Assembly (NCBI RefSeq): GCF_050314555.1
Contig: NZ_JBNPNH010000003.1
Span: forward strand, 124,001 to 188,000
Source: Spyradosoma sp004558035
GTDB taxonomy: Bacteria; Verrucomicrobiota; Verrucomicrobiia; Opitutales; UBA953
Direction: 5' to 3'
DNA length: 64,000 nt
Position 1 is the stretch's first letter, and each line of letters starts with the position of its first letter. Shown here in pieces: positions 55,630 to 64,000 of this stretch. The notes below the pieces were generated by a model. The model was given only the letters and a program-made list of their open reading frames with translations. It did no database searches and was not told the DNA's origin. Position numbers and translations under genes: made by a program.

Positions 55630-56253
55630 ATGAAGGAAAAAATCGTCGTCATCGCGACCGGCAACGCCCACAAGGTCGAAGAATTCAACCGCCTCGCGGC
55701 GCGCGCGGGTCTGCGCGGCGTGCGCTTCGTCTCGGCGAAGGAAGCCGTTCCCGGCGGCATGCCGCACGTCGTCGAAGACTCGGGGACGTTCGTCGGCAAC
55801 GCGCGTCTGAAGGCCGCCGCGCTGCGCGCGCTCGCGCCCGCGGACGCTTTCGTGATGGCGGACGACAGCGGCCTGCGCGTCGATTTTCTCGACGGCGCGC
55901 CCGGCGTCGAGACCGCCTACTACGCGGGGCCGCAGGCGGATTCCGCGGCGAACCGCGCGAAGCTGCTCGGCGCGCTCGCGGGCGTTCCCGCGGCGAAACG
56001 CGGCGCGAATTTTTATTGCCTGCTGCTGCTGATCGCGCCCGACGGCGGCGAAAAAATCTTCGAAGGCGTCTGCCCGGGAACGATCGCCAAGCGCGAGCGC
56101 GACGCGGGATTCGGCTTCGGCTACGATCCGATTTTCGTTCCCGCGGGACACGCGGAGACCTTCGCCGAGCTCTCGGGCGAAATCAAGGACGCGCTTTCGC
56201 ACCGCGGCAAGGCGTTCGACGCGCTCGCCGCGTTCCTCCGCGCCGCCGCGTGA
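55630..56253 (+). CDS. rdgB: XTP/dITP diphosphohydrolase (Ham1/RdgB)
   Basis: 207 aa. Begins VVIATGNAHKVEEFNRL (the TGNxxKxxEF motif), has DSGTFVGNARLKAAAL and MADDSGLRVDFLDGAPGVETAYYAG, and ends GFGFGYDPIFVPAGHAETFAEL...DALSHRGKAFDAL. All are family signatures. It removes non-canonical purine triphosphates such as XTP and dITP from the pool. Divergent from the beta-CASP gene and convergent with the MFS gene, 6 bp apart. Confidence 0.96.
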   Translation: MKEKIVVIATGNAHKVEEFNRLAARAGLRGVRFVSAKEAVPGGMPHVVEDSGTFVGNARLKAAALRALAPADAFVMADDSGLRVDFLDGAPGVETAYYAGPQADSAANRAKLLGALAGVPAAKRGANFYCLLLLIAPDGGEKIFEGVCPGTIAKRERDAGFGFGYDPIFVPAGHAETFAELSGEIKDALSHRGKAFDALAAFLRAAA

Positions 56254-56259
56254 GGCGCG

Positions 56260-57528
56260 TCACGCGCCCTTCCCGTCCGCGAAGATGCGGCGTTTCGCGA
56301 AGAGCGTCGCCGCAATCGCGAAGCACACGCCCGCGCCCAGCCCGAGGCTCGCGCCCGTGCCGAAGCGTTCGTCGAGAAATCCGAGCAGCAGCGTGCCGAA
56401 CGGAAACGTTCCCGTGAACATCATCGTGTAGAGCGAGACGACGCGCCCGCAGTGCGCCGCGTCCACGTTGAGCTGGATGAGCGTGTTCGACGAGGCGCCG
56501 ACCAGCACGCTCCCGAAGCCCGCCGCGAAGAGCAGCGCGAGAAAGCACGGCAGCGGCGGCGCGAAGATCATCCCGACGAGCGAGGCGCCGACCAGCAGAT
56601 TGCCGACGACGAGAAAGCGCGGCAGCAGGCGTTCCCGCTTCAGCACGGAGACGGTCAGCGCCGCGACGATCGCGCCCGCGCCCGTCAGCGTCAGCATCTG
56701 CCCGTAAAGCCCCGCCGAACCGCCGTAGACGCCGTGCGCGAACATCGGCAGCAGCACCGTGTAGCTGAAGCCGAACGTGCTCAGCAGGCCGATGCCGACG
56801 AGCACCGCGCGCAACACGGGAACGGACGCCGCGTAGCGCACGCCCTCGGCGAACGCGCGCAGCGGGCTCTCGCGGCGCGTTCCCGCCGGCGGACGCCCGT
56901 CGAACTTCAGCGCGAAGACGAGCAGGATGGACGGCACGTTCAGCAGCACGTCGGCGAAGAAGCAGGCGGCGGCGCCGAGATTGGCGACGTTGCGCGCGAG
57001 CGCCGGGAACAGCGACGCGGCGCGCGCGTAGATTTCTCCCGCGGCGGCGGGCGCGACGACGCGCATGAAGTTGAACTGCGTCGCGTTCAGCCCGATCGCC
57101 TGCGGCAGATCTTCGCGCCGCCCGACGAAGGTCGAGACGAGCGACTGCCGCGTCGGAATCTCCACCGCGCCGACGAGCCCGCGCACGAAGCACAGCGTGA
57201 AGAGCACCGCGAGATTTTCGCCGTTGAAGACCGCGTAGAGCGCCAACGCGAGCGACGCCGCGAGCATCGCGAACTGTACCGCGACGAGCATGCGGAAGCG
57301 GTCCGTGCGGTCGAACATCACGCCCGCCGCCGGCGTCACGAACAGGTGCGAGACCTGGCTCAGGAACATCGCCGTGCCGGACATCAGCGTGGACTGCGTC
57401 AGGTCGTACACGAGCCAGCCGATCGCCGTCTGCGAAATCCACATGCCGGGAAGCGCGAAGGTCCTTCCCGCAAAGAACAGCCGATAATTGCGGGAACGGA
57501 ACGGCGAAAGCGCTTCCGGAATCTTCAT
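56260..57528 (-). CDS. Major facilitator superfamily transporter (MFS_3/EntS-like)
   Basis: 422 aa from ATG at 57528 (MKIPEALSPFRSRNYRLFFAGRTFALPGMWISQTAIGWLVYDLTQS). The N-terminus F-R-x-x-x-YRxxFxGxxxSxxGxWxxxxAxxWLVY is typical of the MFS_3 group that includes enterobactin exporter EntS. Twelve hydrophobic segments; GVMFDRTDRFRML is the cytoplasmic loop 2 motif. An efflux role is probable, substrate unknown. Starts 71 bp before the pseudopilin's terminator region. Confidence 0.88.
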   Translation of the reverse strand: MKIPEALSPFRSRNYRLFFAGRTFALPGMWISQTAIGWLVYDLTQSTLMSGTAMFLSQVSHLFVTPAAGVMFDRTDRFRMLVAVQFAMLAASLALALYAVFNGENLAVLFTLCFVRGLVGAVEIPTRQSLVSTFVGRREDLPQAIGLNATQFNFMRVVAPAAAGEIYARAASLFPALARNVANLGAAACFFADVLLNVPSILLVFALKFDGRPPAGTRRESPLRAFAEGVRYAASVPVLRAVLVGIGLLSTFGFSYTVLLPMFAHGVYGGSAGLYGQMLTLTGAGAIVAALTVSVLKRERLLPRFLVVGNLLVGASLVGMIFAPPLPCFLALLFAAGFGSVLVGASSNTLIQLNVDAAHCGRVVSLYTMMFTGTFPFGTLLLGFLDERFGTGASLGLGAGVCFAIAATLFAKRRIFADGKGA

Positions 57529-57598
57529 GCCCGCAACGGAAACCCGAAACGCTCCGCCCCGCAAACGTTTTTTTCGGGCGCGCGTCCCGACCGCACGC

Positions 57599-57640
57599 AA
57601 AAAAACGTTCCCGCGAAGCGAATCGCGGGAACGTTTTCGG
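57599..57640 (-). terminator. Terminator from an inverted octamer pair (downstream of the pseudopilin)
   Basis: Arms CGTTCCCGCGA (57606-57616) and TCGCGGGAACG (57623-57633), extended by A/T pairs, with seven A on the left for the minus-strand U-run. Fourth terminator in this window whose stem is two opposite octamers. Confidence 0.88.
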
Positions 57641-57660
57641 GAAAAGGTCCGTAAACCTTA

Positions 57661-58377
57661 TCAGGCGCCCTGGTCTTCGAGACGCGTCGGCGTCAGACCG
57701 CCGGAAGACGTGTTGGAGCCGATGGCGTCTTCGTAGCTGGACGAATCGCGCTTGCCGTCCGCGGAGCGGAACTGGTCTTCTTCGGAAAGGAGGTTGGAAT
57801 ACTTCTTGACGGAACCGTCCGCGAACGCGACGAAACCGACGCCGGCGCCGAAGGGCGCGTCTTCCGTCCATTCGCCGTTCGTCTGCAGGCCGCGGAGCCA
57901 CGCGATCGGGTAAGCGGACTTGCCCGCCTTCGGGTTCTTCTTCGCGTTGACGACGACCGCCCAGGAAATCGGCTTCACTTCGCGGAGCTGATTCGTGCCA
58001 TCCGTACCGTCGGAAAGAACGGTCTTCGGAATCGTGTTGTTGATCGCGTCGTCGGAAGCGACGTACCAGACTTCCGCGTCGACGAGGCCCGCCTTGCGCG
58101 CGAGAATTTCGGCGACGGAGGCGACGGTGGACGCGGTGCCGCGTTCGGGCTCGTCGCCCTTGTTGGTGATCTGGCGGCCGTTCGTGCCTTCCTGCATGTA
58201 GGAGACGTAGGACTTGGCGATCTGGCTCAGATTGTTGCTCGCCACGAGCTGGCGGACTTTGTCCATGCCGATGCCGATCGTCGGAACGGCGAGAGCCGCG
58301 AGAATGCCGATGATCGCGATGACGGTCAGGAGTTCGATGAGCGTGAAACCTTTACGGTTGGTTTGAGATTTCTTCAT
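57661..58377 (-). CDS. Type IV pilin / type II pseudopilin-like protein
   Basis: 238 aa from ATG at 58377. Class III leader MKKSQTNRKG followed by FTLIELLTVIAIIGILAALAVPTI, with Glu5 of the mature protein, so a prepilin peptidase substrate. The C-terminal part carries the H/X-F-A-D-G type motif (VGFVAFADGSVKKYSNLL) common in Verrucomicrobiota and Planctomycetes pseudopilins of the DUF1559/G-box type. It would assemble in a pilus or pseudopilus; the Amuc_1098-1102-like machine in this window is a possible partner. An extended start at 58446 is rejected because the leader would then be internal. Confidence 0.92.
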   Translation of the reverse strand: MKKSQTNRKGFTLIELLTVIAIIGILAALAVPTIGIGMDKVRQLVASNNLSQIAKSYVSYMQEGTNGRQITNKGDEPERGTASTVASVAEILARKAGLVDAEVWYVASDDAINNTIPKTVLSDGTDGTNQLREVKPISWAVVVNAKKNPKAGKSAYPIAWLRGLQTNGEWTEDAPFGAGVGFVAFADGSVKKYSNLLSEEDQFRSADGKRDSSSYEDAIGSNTSSGGLTPTRLEDQGA

Positions 58378-58485
58378 AAGCTTTTTCTGGGGGTTGTGGG
58401 TTTTAAAATTTGTCCTCAATGATGCACTGCGGGAACGCTTTGGCAAACAAATTTTTTCGCCGCCGCGGCGTTCCCGCGTTTTCCT

Positions 58486-59733
58486 TCAGTACGGGAGCGG
58501 GAAGTTTCGGCAGAGCTCGCGGGAAATTTCGCGCGCCTCCGCGATCTTCGACTCGTCGTGAATGTTGTTGACGACGAGCGCGATCGCCTTCGCGATGAGC
58601 TTCATCTCCGGCTCGCGCATGCCGCGCGACGTGCACGCCGCCGTGCCGAGGCGGATGCCGCTCGCCTGGAACGGGGAGCGCGTCTCGCCGGGAACGGTGT
58701 TCTTGTTCGTCGTGATGTTCGCCGCGTCGAGCGCGAGCTGCGCGTCCTTGCCCGTGACGTCGGGATGGCTCCCGCGCAGGTCGACGAGGCAGAGGTGGTT
58801 GTCCGTCCCGCCGGAGACGAGCTTGAAGCCCGCCGCCGCGAGATCCGCCGCGAGCACCTTGCAGTTGGCGACGATCTGGTGCGCGTACGCCTTGAACTCG
58901 GGCTTGAGCGCTTCGCCGAAGCAGACCGCCTTGCCCGCGATCACGTGCTCGAGCGGTCCGCCCTGCATGCCCGGGAACACGGCGGCGTCGATCGCCTTCG
59001 CCCATTTTTCGCCGCAGAGAATCAGCCCGCCGCGCGGCCCGCGCAGCGTCTTGTGCGTCGTCGTCGTCACGAAGTCCGCCAGCCCGACGGGCGACGGATG
59101 CGCGCCGCCGGCGACGAGCCCCGCGATGTGCGCGATGTCCGCGAGCAGCAGCGCGCCGTTGGAGTGCGCGATGTCCGCCATGCGCGCGAAGTCGATGATG
59201 CGCGGGTACGCGGACGCGCCGACCGTGATCAGCTTCGGCTTCTCGCGCGCCGCCGTTTCCGCGATTTCGTCGTAATTGATGTAGCCGTCCTCGCCGACGC
59301 CGTAATGGACGACTTCATACAATTTCCCGGAAAAGTTCACGGGCGCGCCGTGCGAAAGGTGCCCGCCGTGCGCGAGATTCATCGTCAGAATCTTGTCGCC
59401 CGGCTTGAGCGCGGCGAAATAGACCGCCATGTTCGTCTGCGAGCCCGAATGCGGCTGCACGTTCGCGTGCTCCGCGCCGAAGAGCTTCTTCGCGCGGTCG
59501 ATCGCGAGCTGCTCGATCTTGTCGATCCATTCGCAGCCGCCGTACCAGCGCTTGCCCGGATAGCCTTCGGCGTACTTGTTCGTCAGGATGCTGCCCTGCG
59601 CCTGCATGACCGCCGGGAGCGTGAAGTTCTCGGACGCGATCAGCTCGACGTGCGACTGCTGACGCGAGAGTTCGCCGCCGATGAAGCCGGCGAGCTCGGG
59701 ATCGATTTGTGCGAGTGGAGTCGGATTTATCAT
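58486..59733 (-). CDS. glyA: Serine hydroxymethyltransferase
   Basis: 415 aa from ATG at 59733. PLP enzyme with ELIASENFTLPAVMQAQGS, NVQPHSGSQTNMAVYFA, and the PLP-lysine motif VTTTTHKTLRGPRGGLIL. Converts serine plus tetrahydrofolate to glycine plus methylene-tetrahydrofolate. Links to serA and folC in the window. Just downstream of rpiB on the same strand (47-bp gap). Confidence 0.97.
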   Translation of the reverse strand: MINPTPLAQIDPELAGFIGGELSRQQSHVELIASENFTLPAVMQAQGSILTNKYAEGYPGKRWYGGCEWIDKIEQLAIDRAKKLFGAEHANVQPHSGSQTNMAVYFAALKPGDKILTMNLAHGGHLSHGAPVNFSGKLYEVVHYGVGEDGYINYDEIAETAAREKPKLITVGASAYPRIIDFARMADIAHSNGALLLADIAHIAGLVAGGAHPSPVGLADFVTTTTHKTLRGPRGGLILCGEKWAKAIDAAVFPGMQGGPLEHVIAGKAVCFGEALKPEFKAYAHQIVANCKVLAADLAAAGFKLVSGGTDNHLCLVDLRGSHPDVTGKDAQLALDAANITTNKNTVPGETRSPFQASGIRLGTAACTSRGMREPEMKLIAKAIALVVNNIHDESKIAEAREISRELCRNFPLPY

Positions 59734-59780
59734 GGTTTTTCGGTTTTGGGAAAAAGGGAGACGCGTTCCCGCGCGGGCGC

Positions 59781-60233
59781 TCAGAGACGGCACGCGCAGG
59801 CGGCCAGATCCTCGATTTCGCCGACGCGGCGCGCGTGACGCCCGCCCTCGAAATCCGTCGCGAGAAACGCGTCGAGCATCGCCTTCGCGTCCGCGGGAGC
59901 GATGAACTTCTGCCCGAAGCAGATCACGTTCCCGTCGTTGTGGCGGCGGAAGAGCCCCGCCATCTCGACGTTGAAGCAGTTGCCGGCGCGCACGCCCGCG
60001 ACCTTGTTCGCGGCGATCGAAATGCCCACGCCCGTCCAGCAGACGAGCACGCCGCGATCCGCGGCGCCCGAAGCGACGTCGCGCGCGACCGCGTGCGCGA
60101 AAAGCGGGTAATCGACGGAATCCTTCGACGCCGCGCCGTAGTCCGCAACTTCGTGCCCGCGGGAACGAAGGTACTCGGCGAGTTCCTGTTTGAGTTCAAA
60201 GCCTGCGTGATCGCTGCCGATGCTGATTTTCAT
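59781..60233 (-). CDS. rpiB: Ribose-5-phosphate isomerase B
   Basis: 150 aa. Starts KISIGSDHAGFELKQELAEYL and contains LVCWTGVGISIAANKVAGVRAGNCFN, the RpiB/LacAB signature; the usual GTGxGxSIxANK has Trp in place of Gly. Interconverts ribose 5-phosphate and ribulose 5-phosphate in the pentose pathway. In actinobacteria and others it is often beside glyA as here. Confidence 0.94.
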   Translation of the reverse strand: MKISIGSDHAGFELKQELAEYLRSRGHEVADYGAASKDSVDYPLFAHAVARDVASGAADRGVLVCWTGVGISIAANKVAGVRAGNCFNVEMAGLFRRHNDGNVICFGQKFIAPADAKAMLDAFLATDFEGGRHARRVGEIEDLAACACRL

Positions 60234-60353
60234 GACGATAAATTGCTGACGCGGATTCTTGAACGGAACGCGAAAAATGGAAAGCGGAAAATGACGGAAA
60301 TCCGCGCGGGAACGGAACCCGGAAACGTCTTCCGCCGGCGTTCCCGCGCCGCC

Positions 60354-61358
60354 TCACTTCTCCGGGGCGAAATGCTCGTAGCCGCCGGAGAAAAGCGGTT
60401 CCGCGGGCGCGTCGGCGGCGATGCGGCCGATGCGCGTCAGCGGCGTTTCCGGGAAGCGTTCCCGCCAGCGCGCGAAAAGCTCCGCCTCGAAATCCGGCGC
60501 GACGCAGAAGAGCAGCTCGTAGTCTTCGCCGTCGCAGAAGGCGCGCCGCAGCGCGGCGTCCGCGTCGCCGCCGGAGAGCGCGAGCGCGTCCGCGGAAACG
60601 GGCACCGCGTCGAAGTCGATCTCGGCGCGCGCGCCCGCGGGAACGATCGCGGGCAGGTCCTTCGCCGCGCCGTCCGTGACGTCGATGCAGGCGCGGACCT
60701 TGTCGCGCGGGAACGCCGCGAGAAACGCGCCTTCGCGCACGCGCGGCTCGAACGCGTAATGCCTGCGGCGGAGGCTCCCGCCGAGCGTTCCCGTGACGCA
60801 GACCGCGTCGCCGACGCGCGCGCCCGTGCGCAGCAGCGGTTCGCCCGCGCAGAAGCCCGTCAGCGCGAGCGTCGCCGCGAAGAGCCGCGTTCCCGCGGGC
60901 GCGGAAGCGACGTCGCCGCCCGCGAGCTCGACGCCGAGCGCCTCGCACGCGCGCGCCGCGCCTTCGTAGAATTCCGCGAGCCAGGCGACGCGGACGTCGC
61001 GGCTCATGATCAGCGAAATCACGGCGTCGGCGGGCTCGCCGCCCATCGCAGCGACGTCGCTCACGTTGCGCCGGATCAGCTTCGCGCCGGCCTCGCGCGC
61101 GGTGACGCCTTCGTCGAAATGCCGGGAAAAAATCACGCTGTCCGCGGTCGTGAGCCGCCGCGCGTTCCCGTGTTCGTTCGGAAAGACGGCGCAGTCGTCG
61201 CCTATGCCGCGCGGCGCCGGGCGCGAGACGCGCGGGAACGCCGCGAGCAGCGCGGAGATTTCCCGCAGCAGCGCGGTCTCGCCGAGCGCGCCGACGGTCG
61301 GTTCGGAGCCCGCGCCGTCCGCGAACGGAAAATTCGGATTCCGCTCCGCCGCGTTCAT
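60354..61358 (-). CDS. thiL: Thiamine-monophosphate kinase
   Basis: 334 aa from ATG at 61358. PurM-like fold: GIGDDCAVFPNEHGNARRLTTADSVIFSRHF, NVSDVAAMGGEPADAVISLIM, ELAGGDVASAP, and CIDVTDGAAKDLPAI, with C-terminal FCDGEDYELLFCVAP. The metal-binding Asp residues (GDD, TTADS, NVSD, DVTDG) are in place. It makes thiamine diphosphate from the monophosphate. Its ATG overlaps the stop of mntP (4 bp). No TPP riboswitch was seen upstream. Confidence 0.93.
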   Translation of the reverse strand: MNAAERNPNFPFADGAGSEPTVGALGETALLREISALLAAFPRVSRPAPRGIGDDCAVFPNEHGNARRLTTADSVIFSRHFDEGVTAREAGAKLIRRNVSDVAAMGGEPADAVISLIMSRDVRVAWLAEFYEGAARACEALGVELAGGDVASAPAGTRLFAATLALTGFCAGEPLLRTGARVGDAVCVTGTLGGSLRRRHYAFEPRVREGAFLAAFPRDKVRACIDVTDGAAKDLPAIVPAGARAEIDFDAVPVSADALALSGGDADAALRRAFCDGEDYELLFCVAPDFEAELFARWRERFPETPLTRIGRIAADAPAEPLFSGGYEHFAPEK

Positions 61359-61975
61359 TGCGCCGCACCCTCCCCGAGCAGATCGCGCGCGAGCGCGACC
61401 GCACCGATGGAAAAGAGAATCAGCCCGGCGCAGACTTCCGCCGCGCGTTTCGGGAATCTGCGGAAGCAGCGCGAGACGAAGAACGCGCCGAACGCGCCCG
61501 CGAACGTGACGACGCCGATAATCGCCGCGGGAACGAGCACGTCGGAAACGCCCGCGTAATCCTGCGCCATGCAGCGCATGCCCGCGCCGACGGCGAGCGC
61601 GTCGAGACTCGTCGCCACGCCGATCGCGCCGAGCTTTTTCGCGCCGAGCGCGCACTTGCCGCACGCGCAGGAACGGTCGCCCGCCGCCGCGTCGTCCGCG
61701 TCCCCGCGCAGTGCGCCGTAAATCACGGAACCGCCGAGCGCGGAAAAGACCGCGAACGCGATCCAGTGGTCCCACGCCGCGTAGTAGGCGTGAAATTCCG
61801 CCGCCGCCGAAAAGCCCAAAATCGGCATCGCCGCCTGAAAAAATCCGGTCGTCGACGCGAGCTTCAGCGCAGCCGCGAGCCGCGCGCGCTCGATGACGAC
61901 TCCGTAGGAAAACGCGACGAGCGTCGCGTCCGTCGCCAGCGCCGCCGCGATGCAGACTGTCTCCAAAAAATTCAT
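61355..61975 (-). CDS. mntP: MntP-like manganese efflux pump with Cys-rich loop
   Basis: 206 aa, six transmembrane helices. The two family Asp motifs are ATDATLVAFSYGV in helix 1 (usually MDAFAVSLG) and ATSLDALAVGAGM in helix 4. Between helices 3 and 4 lies DRSCACGKCALGAKK, a short loop with three Cys that could bind metal. Start ATG at 61975 is preceded by a gap of about 120 bp to the divergent DUF4139 gene. Coupled to thiL by a 4-bp overlap, an unrelated function. Confidence 0.8.
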   Translation of the reverse strand: MNFLETVCIAAALATDATLVAFSYGVVIERARLAAALKLASTTGFFQAAMPILGFSAAAEFHAYYAAWDHWIAFAVFSALGGSVIYGALRGDADDAAAGDRSCACGKCALGAKKLGAIGVATSLDALAVGAGMRCMAQDYAGVSDVLVPAAIIGVVTFAGAFGAFFVSRCFRRFPKRAAEVCAGLILFSIGAVALARDLLGEGAAQ

Positions 61976-62097
61976 GCCCGCAGTCTAACGCCCCGCCGCC
62001 ACCCTTTCGAGCCTCGAAAACTTTTCCCGAAGGCGGCGACGCTTTTTCTTTAAACCCGCGCGCCGCGCGGGCATCATGCTTTTCACGAAATCACGTC

Positions 62098-64000
62098 ATG
62101 CTCACCCCGAATCCTAAAATGCTTTTCGCCGTCGCGCTGGCGGCGTTCCTGTGCGTTCCCGCGGCGTTCGCGGACGAAAGCGCTCCCGCGGCGAAGACGC
62201 CTCCGCCGCCGCACTATCTTTACGCCGCGACCGAAGCCGAGAAGGCGGCGACGCCGACGCGCGTCTCCCGCGTGGTCGTGTTCCCGAAGGGCGCGCGCGT
62301 CACGCGCTCGGCGGAAGTCTCGCTCCGCGCGGGCGAGCAGGAAATTCTGCTCACGGGAACGCCCGCGCGTCTCTCCGCCGCGACGCTCGCCGCGGAAACG
62401 CGCATCCCGGGCGCGCGCGTGCTTTCCGTTTCGACGGAAACGCGGACCGCGGCGCCCTCCGCGACGCGCGAGACCGTCGAGGCGGCGAAGGAAAAACTCG
62501 AACGCGCGCGGATCGCGCACGTCGATCTGACCTGCCGGCACGCCGAAGCCGAATCCCGCCGCCGCGCGCTCGGCGAGTTCAGTCCGCCCGAAGCGGACGC
62601 GCCGTTCCCGTCCGCCTTCGACGCGCAGACGGCGCTCCGCGCGCTCGCGCTTCTGGAAAAGGAGGCGGACGCCGCTTCGCGCGAAACGCTCCGCCTGAAA
62701 AAGGCGCTCGACGAAGCCGCGCTCACCCGCGAGATCGCCGAGAGCGAATACCGGAAAATTTCCGCCTACGCGCAGGAAAAGGAAACCCTCGTGCGCGTGA
62801 AGCTCGTCGCCGACGCGGACTGCGCGGGAACGCTCGAACTGAGCTATTTCATGGGCGCCGCGCAGTGGCGGCCGAGCTACGACGTCGTCGTCGATCCCGC
62901 GACGAACGCCGCGACGCTCGTCTCCTACGGCGTCGTCAGCCAGCGCACGGGCGAGGACTGGACCGGCGTTCCCGTGACGCTCTCGACCGTGAACCCGGAC
63001 GCGTCCGCGGATCTTCCGGAGTTCAGAAAAATCCTGATCACGGAGGCGTTCGCGCCGCGCCCCGTTCCCGTCGCCCTGCTCGCGAAGAAAAGCGGCGGCG
63101 GACGCGGCGAAGGAATCGGTCCCGCGTCGTTCGGCTCGCACTCTTCCCGCGATTCCGGCGAGGCGCCCGCCCTGGCCGCCGGCGAAAACGGCGTGTTGTC
63201 GATCGCGCTGAACAGCGGACGCGTCGTCGCGAACGCGCGGGACATCCGGCTCGCGGGCGGCGGCTACGTCTTCCGCAACGCCGACGGCGTGCTCGAACGC
63301 GTCGCGGCGAAGGACGTCGCGGGCATTTCCCAGAACTACGTCGAGACGCAGGCGGAAAACGAGAGCGTTCCCGCCGCGCGCCTGCGCGACCCGGCGGCGG
63401 ACCTGCGCGGGCTGGAAATCCGCCGCGACCTCGCGCGCGCGGAGACGATTCCGTCCGCGGGAACACCGCACCGCTGCCTGCTCGGCAGCGAGACCTACGC
63501 GGGCGACGCCTATCTGCAGCTCGCGCCCGCCGCCGACGGGAACGCCTACCGCATGCTCGCCGTGACGCACCGCGACTTCCGCCCGATTCTCGCCGGCCCC
63601 GCGAACATCTTTTACGGCGCGGACTTCATCGGCGAAATGGACGTGCCCTACACGCTGCGCGACGGGAGCGTGCGCATTCCGCTCGGCGTCGATCCGCGCG
63701 TCGCCGTCGAGCGCCGCGTCGTGAACGCGATCGAGACCGTCGGCACGTTTTCGAAATCGCGCCGCAAGGCGGTCGAGGTTTCCGTGAAGATACGCAACCG
63801 CACGCCGGAGAAAATCCGCGTCGTCTGCGACGAGGCCGTTCCCGTGAGCACGCGCGACGACATTGAAGTCTCCGCGCCGGAATTTTCGCCCGCCGCCGCG
63901 AAGTTCGACGCGAAGACGGGGCTCGCGACGCGCGATCTCGCGCTCGAGCCCGCGCAGGAAATCGAGCTGAAGACGCGCTACGAAATCGATTTCCCCGAAA
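62098..64000 (+). CDS. DUF4139 / mucoidy inhibitor MuiA-like secreted protein (3' truncated by window edge)
   Basis: At least 634 aa, frame open to the end. Signal peptide MLFAVALAAFLCVPAAFA (ATG at 62119 also possible as start). N-terminal DUF4140-like domain (TRVSRVVVFPKGARVTRSAEVSLRAGEQEILLTG), a coiled-coil middle (LLEKEADAASRETLRLKKALDEAALTREIAESEYRKI), then the DUF4139 part (LELSYFMGAAQWRPSYDVVVDPATNAATLVSYGVVSQRTGEDWTGVPVTLSTVNP). Typical order of MuiA-like proteins. Function in most bacteria unknown; a cell-envelope role is assumed. Confidence 0.88.
   Translation, partial: MLTPNPKMLFAVALAAFLCVPAAFADESAPAAKTPPPPHYLYAATEAEKAATPTRVSRVVVFPKGARVTRSAEVSLRAGEQEILLTGTPARLSAATLAAETRIPGARVLSVSTETRTAAPSATRETVEAAKEKLERARIAHVDLTCRHAEAESRRRALGEFSPPEADAPFPSAFDAQTALRALALLEKEADAASRETLRLKKALDEAALTREIAESEYRKISAYAQEKETLVRVKLVADADCAGTLELSYFMGAAQWRPSYDVVVDPATNAATLVSYGVVSQRTGEDWTGVPVTLSTVNPDASADLPEFRKILITEAFAPRPVPVALLAKKSGGGRGEGIGPASFGSHSSRDSGEAPALAAGENGVLSIALNSGRVVANARDIRLAGGGYVFRNADGVLERVAAKDVAGISQNYVETQAENESVPAARLRDPAADLRGLEIRRDLARAETIPSAGTPHRCLLGSETYAGDAYLQLAPAADGNAYRMLAVTHRDFRPILAGPANIFYGADFIGEMDVPYTLRDGSVRIPLGVDPRVAVERRVVNAIETVGTFSKSRRKAVEVSVKIRNRTPEKIRVVCDEAVPVSTRDDIEVSAPEFSPAAAKFDAKTGLATRDLALEPAQEIELKTRYEIDFPE

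Noticed and set aside
59734..59780. Glycine riboswitch before glyA, or TPP riboswitch before thiL
   Set aside because: The glyA leader is only 47 bp and thiL overlaps mntP; no aptamer-like conserved segments were seen.

Overview
The window is 64 kb of a high-GC (roughly two-thirds G+C) Gram-negative genome that I place in the Verrucomicrobiota, probably near the Opitutales. Evidence for this is three exosortase (PEP-CTERM) substrates ending in a PEP motif, a hydrophobic helix and Arg-rich tails, and a complete locus matching Amuc_1098 to Amuc_1102 of Akkermansia (the Amuc_1100 pilus-like system). A secreted M60 (enhancin-like) protease, a GH31 lipoprotein with carbohydrate-binding domains and a GH20-like hexosaminidase suggest an animal-associated life with use of host glycans.

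Layout. 1-7.7 kb: F-type ATP synthase operon atpF(partial)-H-A-G-D-C, interrupted at three gene junctions by accessory genes: a REP-associated (Y1) transposase, a secreted MuF-C-like protein plus a broken dinD, and a four-helix-bundle cassette. 7.8-11.7 kb: heptose kinase, M60 protease and Ddl. 11.8-13.6 kb: divergent tRNA-Asn and tRNA-Glu, with a 1.4-kb AT-richer micro-island between two identical 76-bp copies of the tRNA-Glu 3' end. 13.7-20 kb: a 2107-aa S6-protease-like, repeat-rich PEP-CTERM protein. 20-29 kb: alcohol and aldehyde dehydrogenase pair, GH31 lipoprotein, tRNA-Ala, MarC, a BASS-like transporter and a LysR regulator. 29-40 kb: guaB, a YjdF-like membrane protein, GH20-like enzyme, clpC, menH, folC, serA. 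40-50.9 kb: secretin/PilP/PilO/PilMN/Amuc_1102 cluster, then lptE, bamD-like and fabH genes. 50.9-56 kb: menC, a second PEP-CTERM gene, a 1-kb REP cluster, a beta-CASP nuclease and rdgB. 56-64 kb: MFS exporter, pseudopilin, glyA, rpiB, thiL, mntP and the start of a DUF4139/MuiA-like gene.

Three signals stand out. (1) The octamer CGGGAACG / CGTTCCCG, usually as GCGGGAACG, recurs about three times per kb in both orientations, inside genes in all frames (as Ala-Gly-Thr, Val-Pro-Ala, Arg-Glu-Arg) and as inverted pairs forming the stems of at least four intrinsic terminators. That is how DNA-uptake sequences of Neisseria and Haemophilus behave, and a type IV pilus-like secretin locus lies in the same window. 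(2) Two PEP-CTERM genes, at 12.3 and 53.0 kb, each have an uninterrupted poly-G tract (13 and 11 G) between a TTGAC-type -35 and a plausible -10, which is the architecture of phase-variable promoters. (3) One of these genes sits in the tRNA-Glu micro-island, which has almost none of the iterated octamer. Homology calls were made by reading the proteins against remembered families; no database search was possible.
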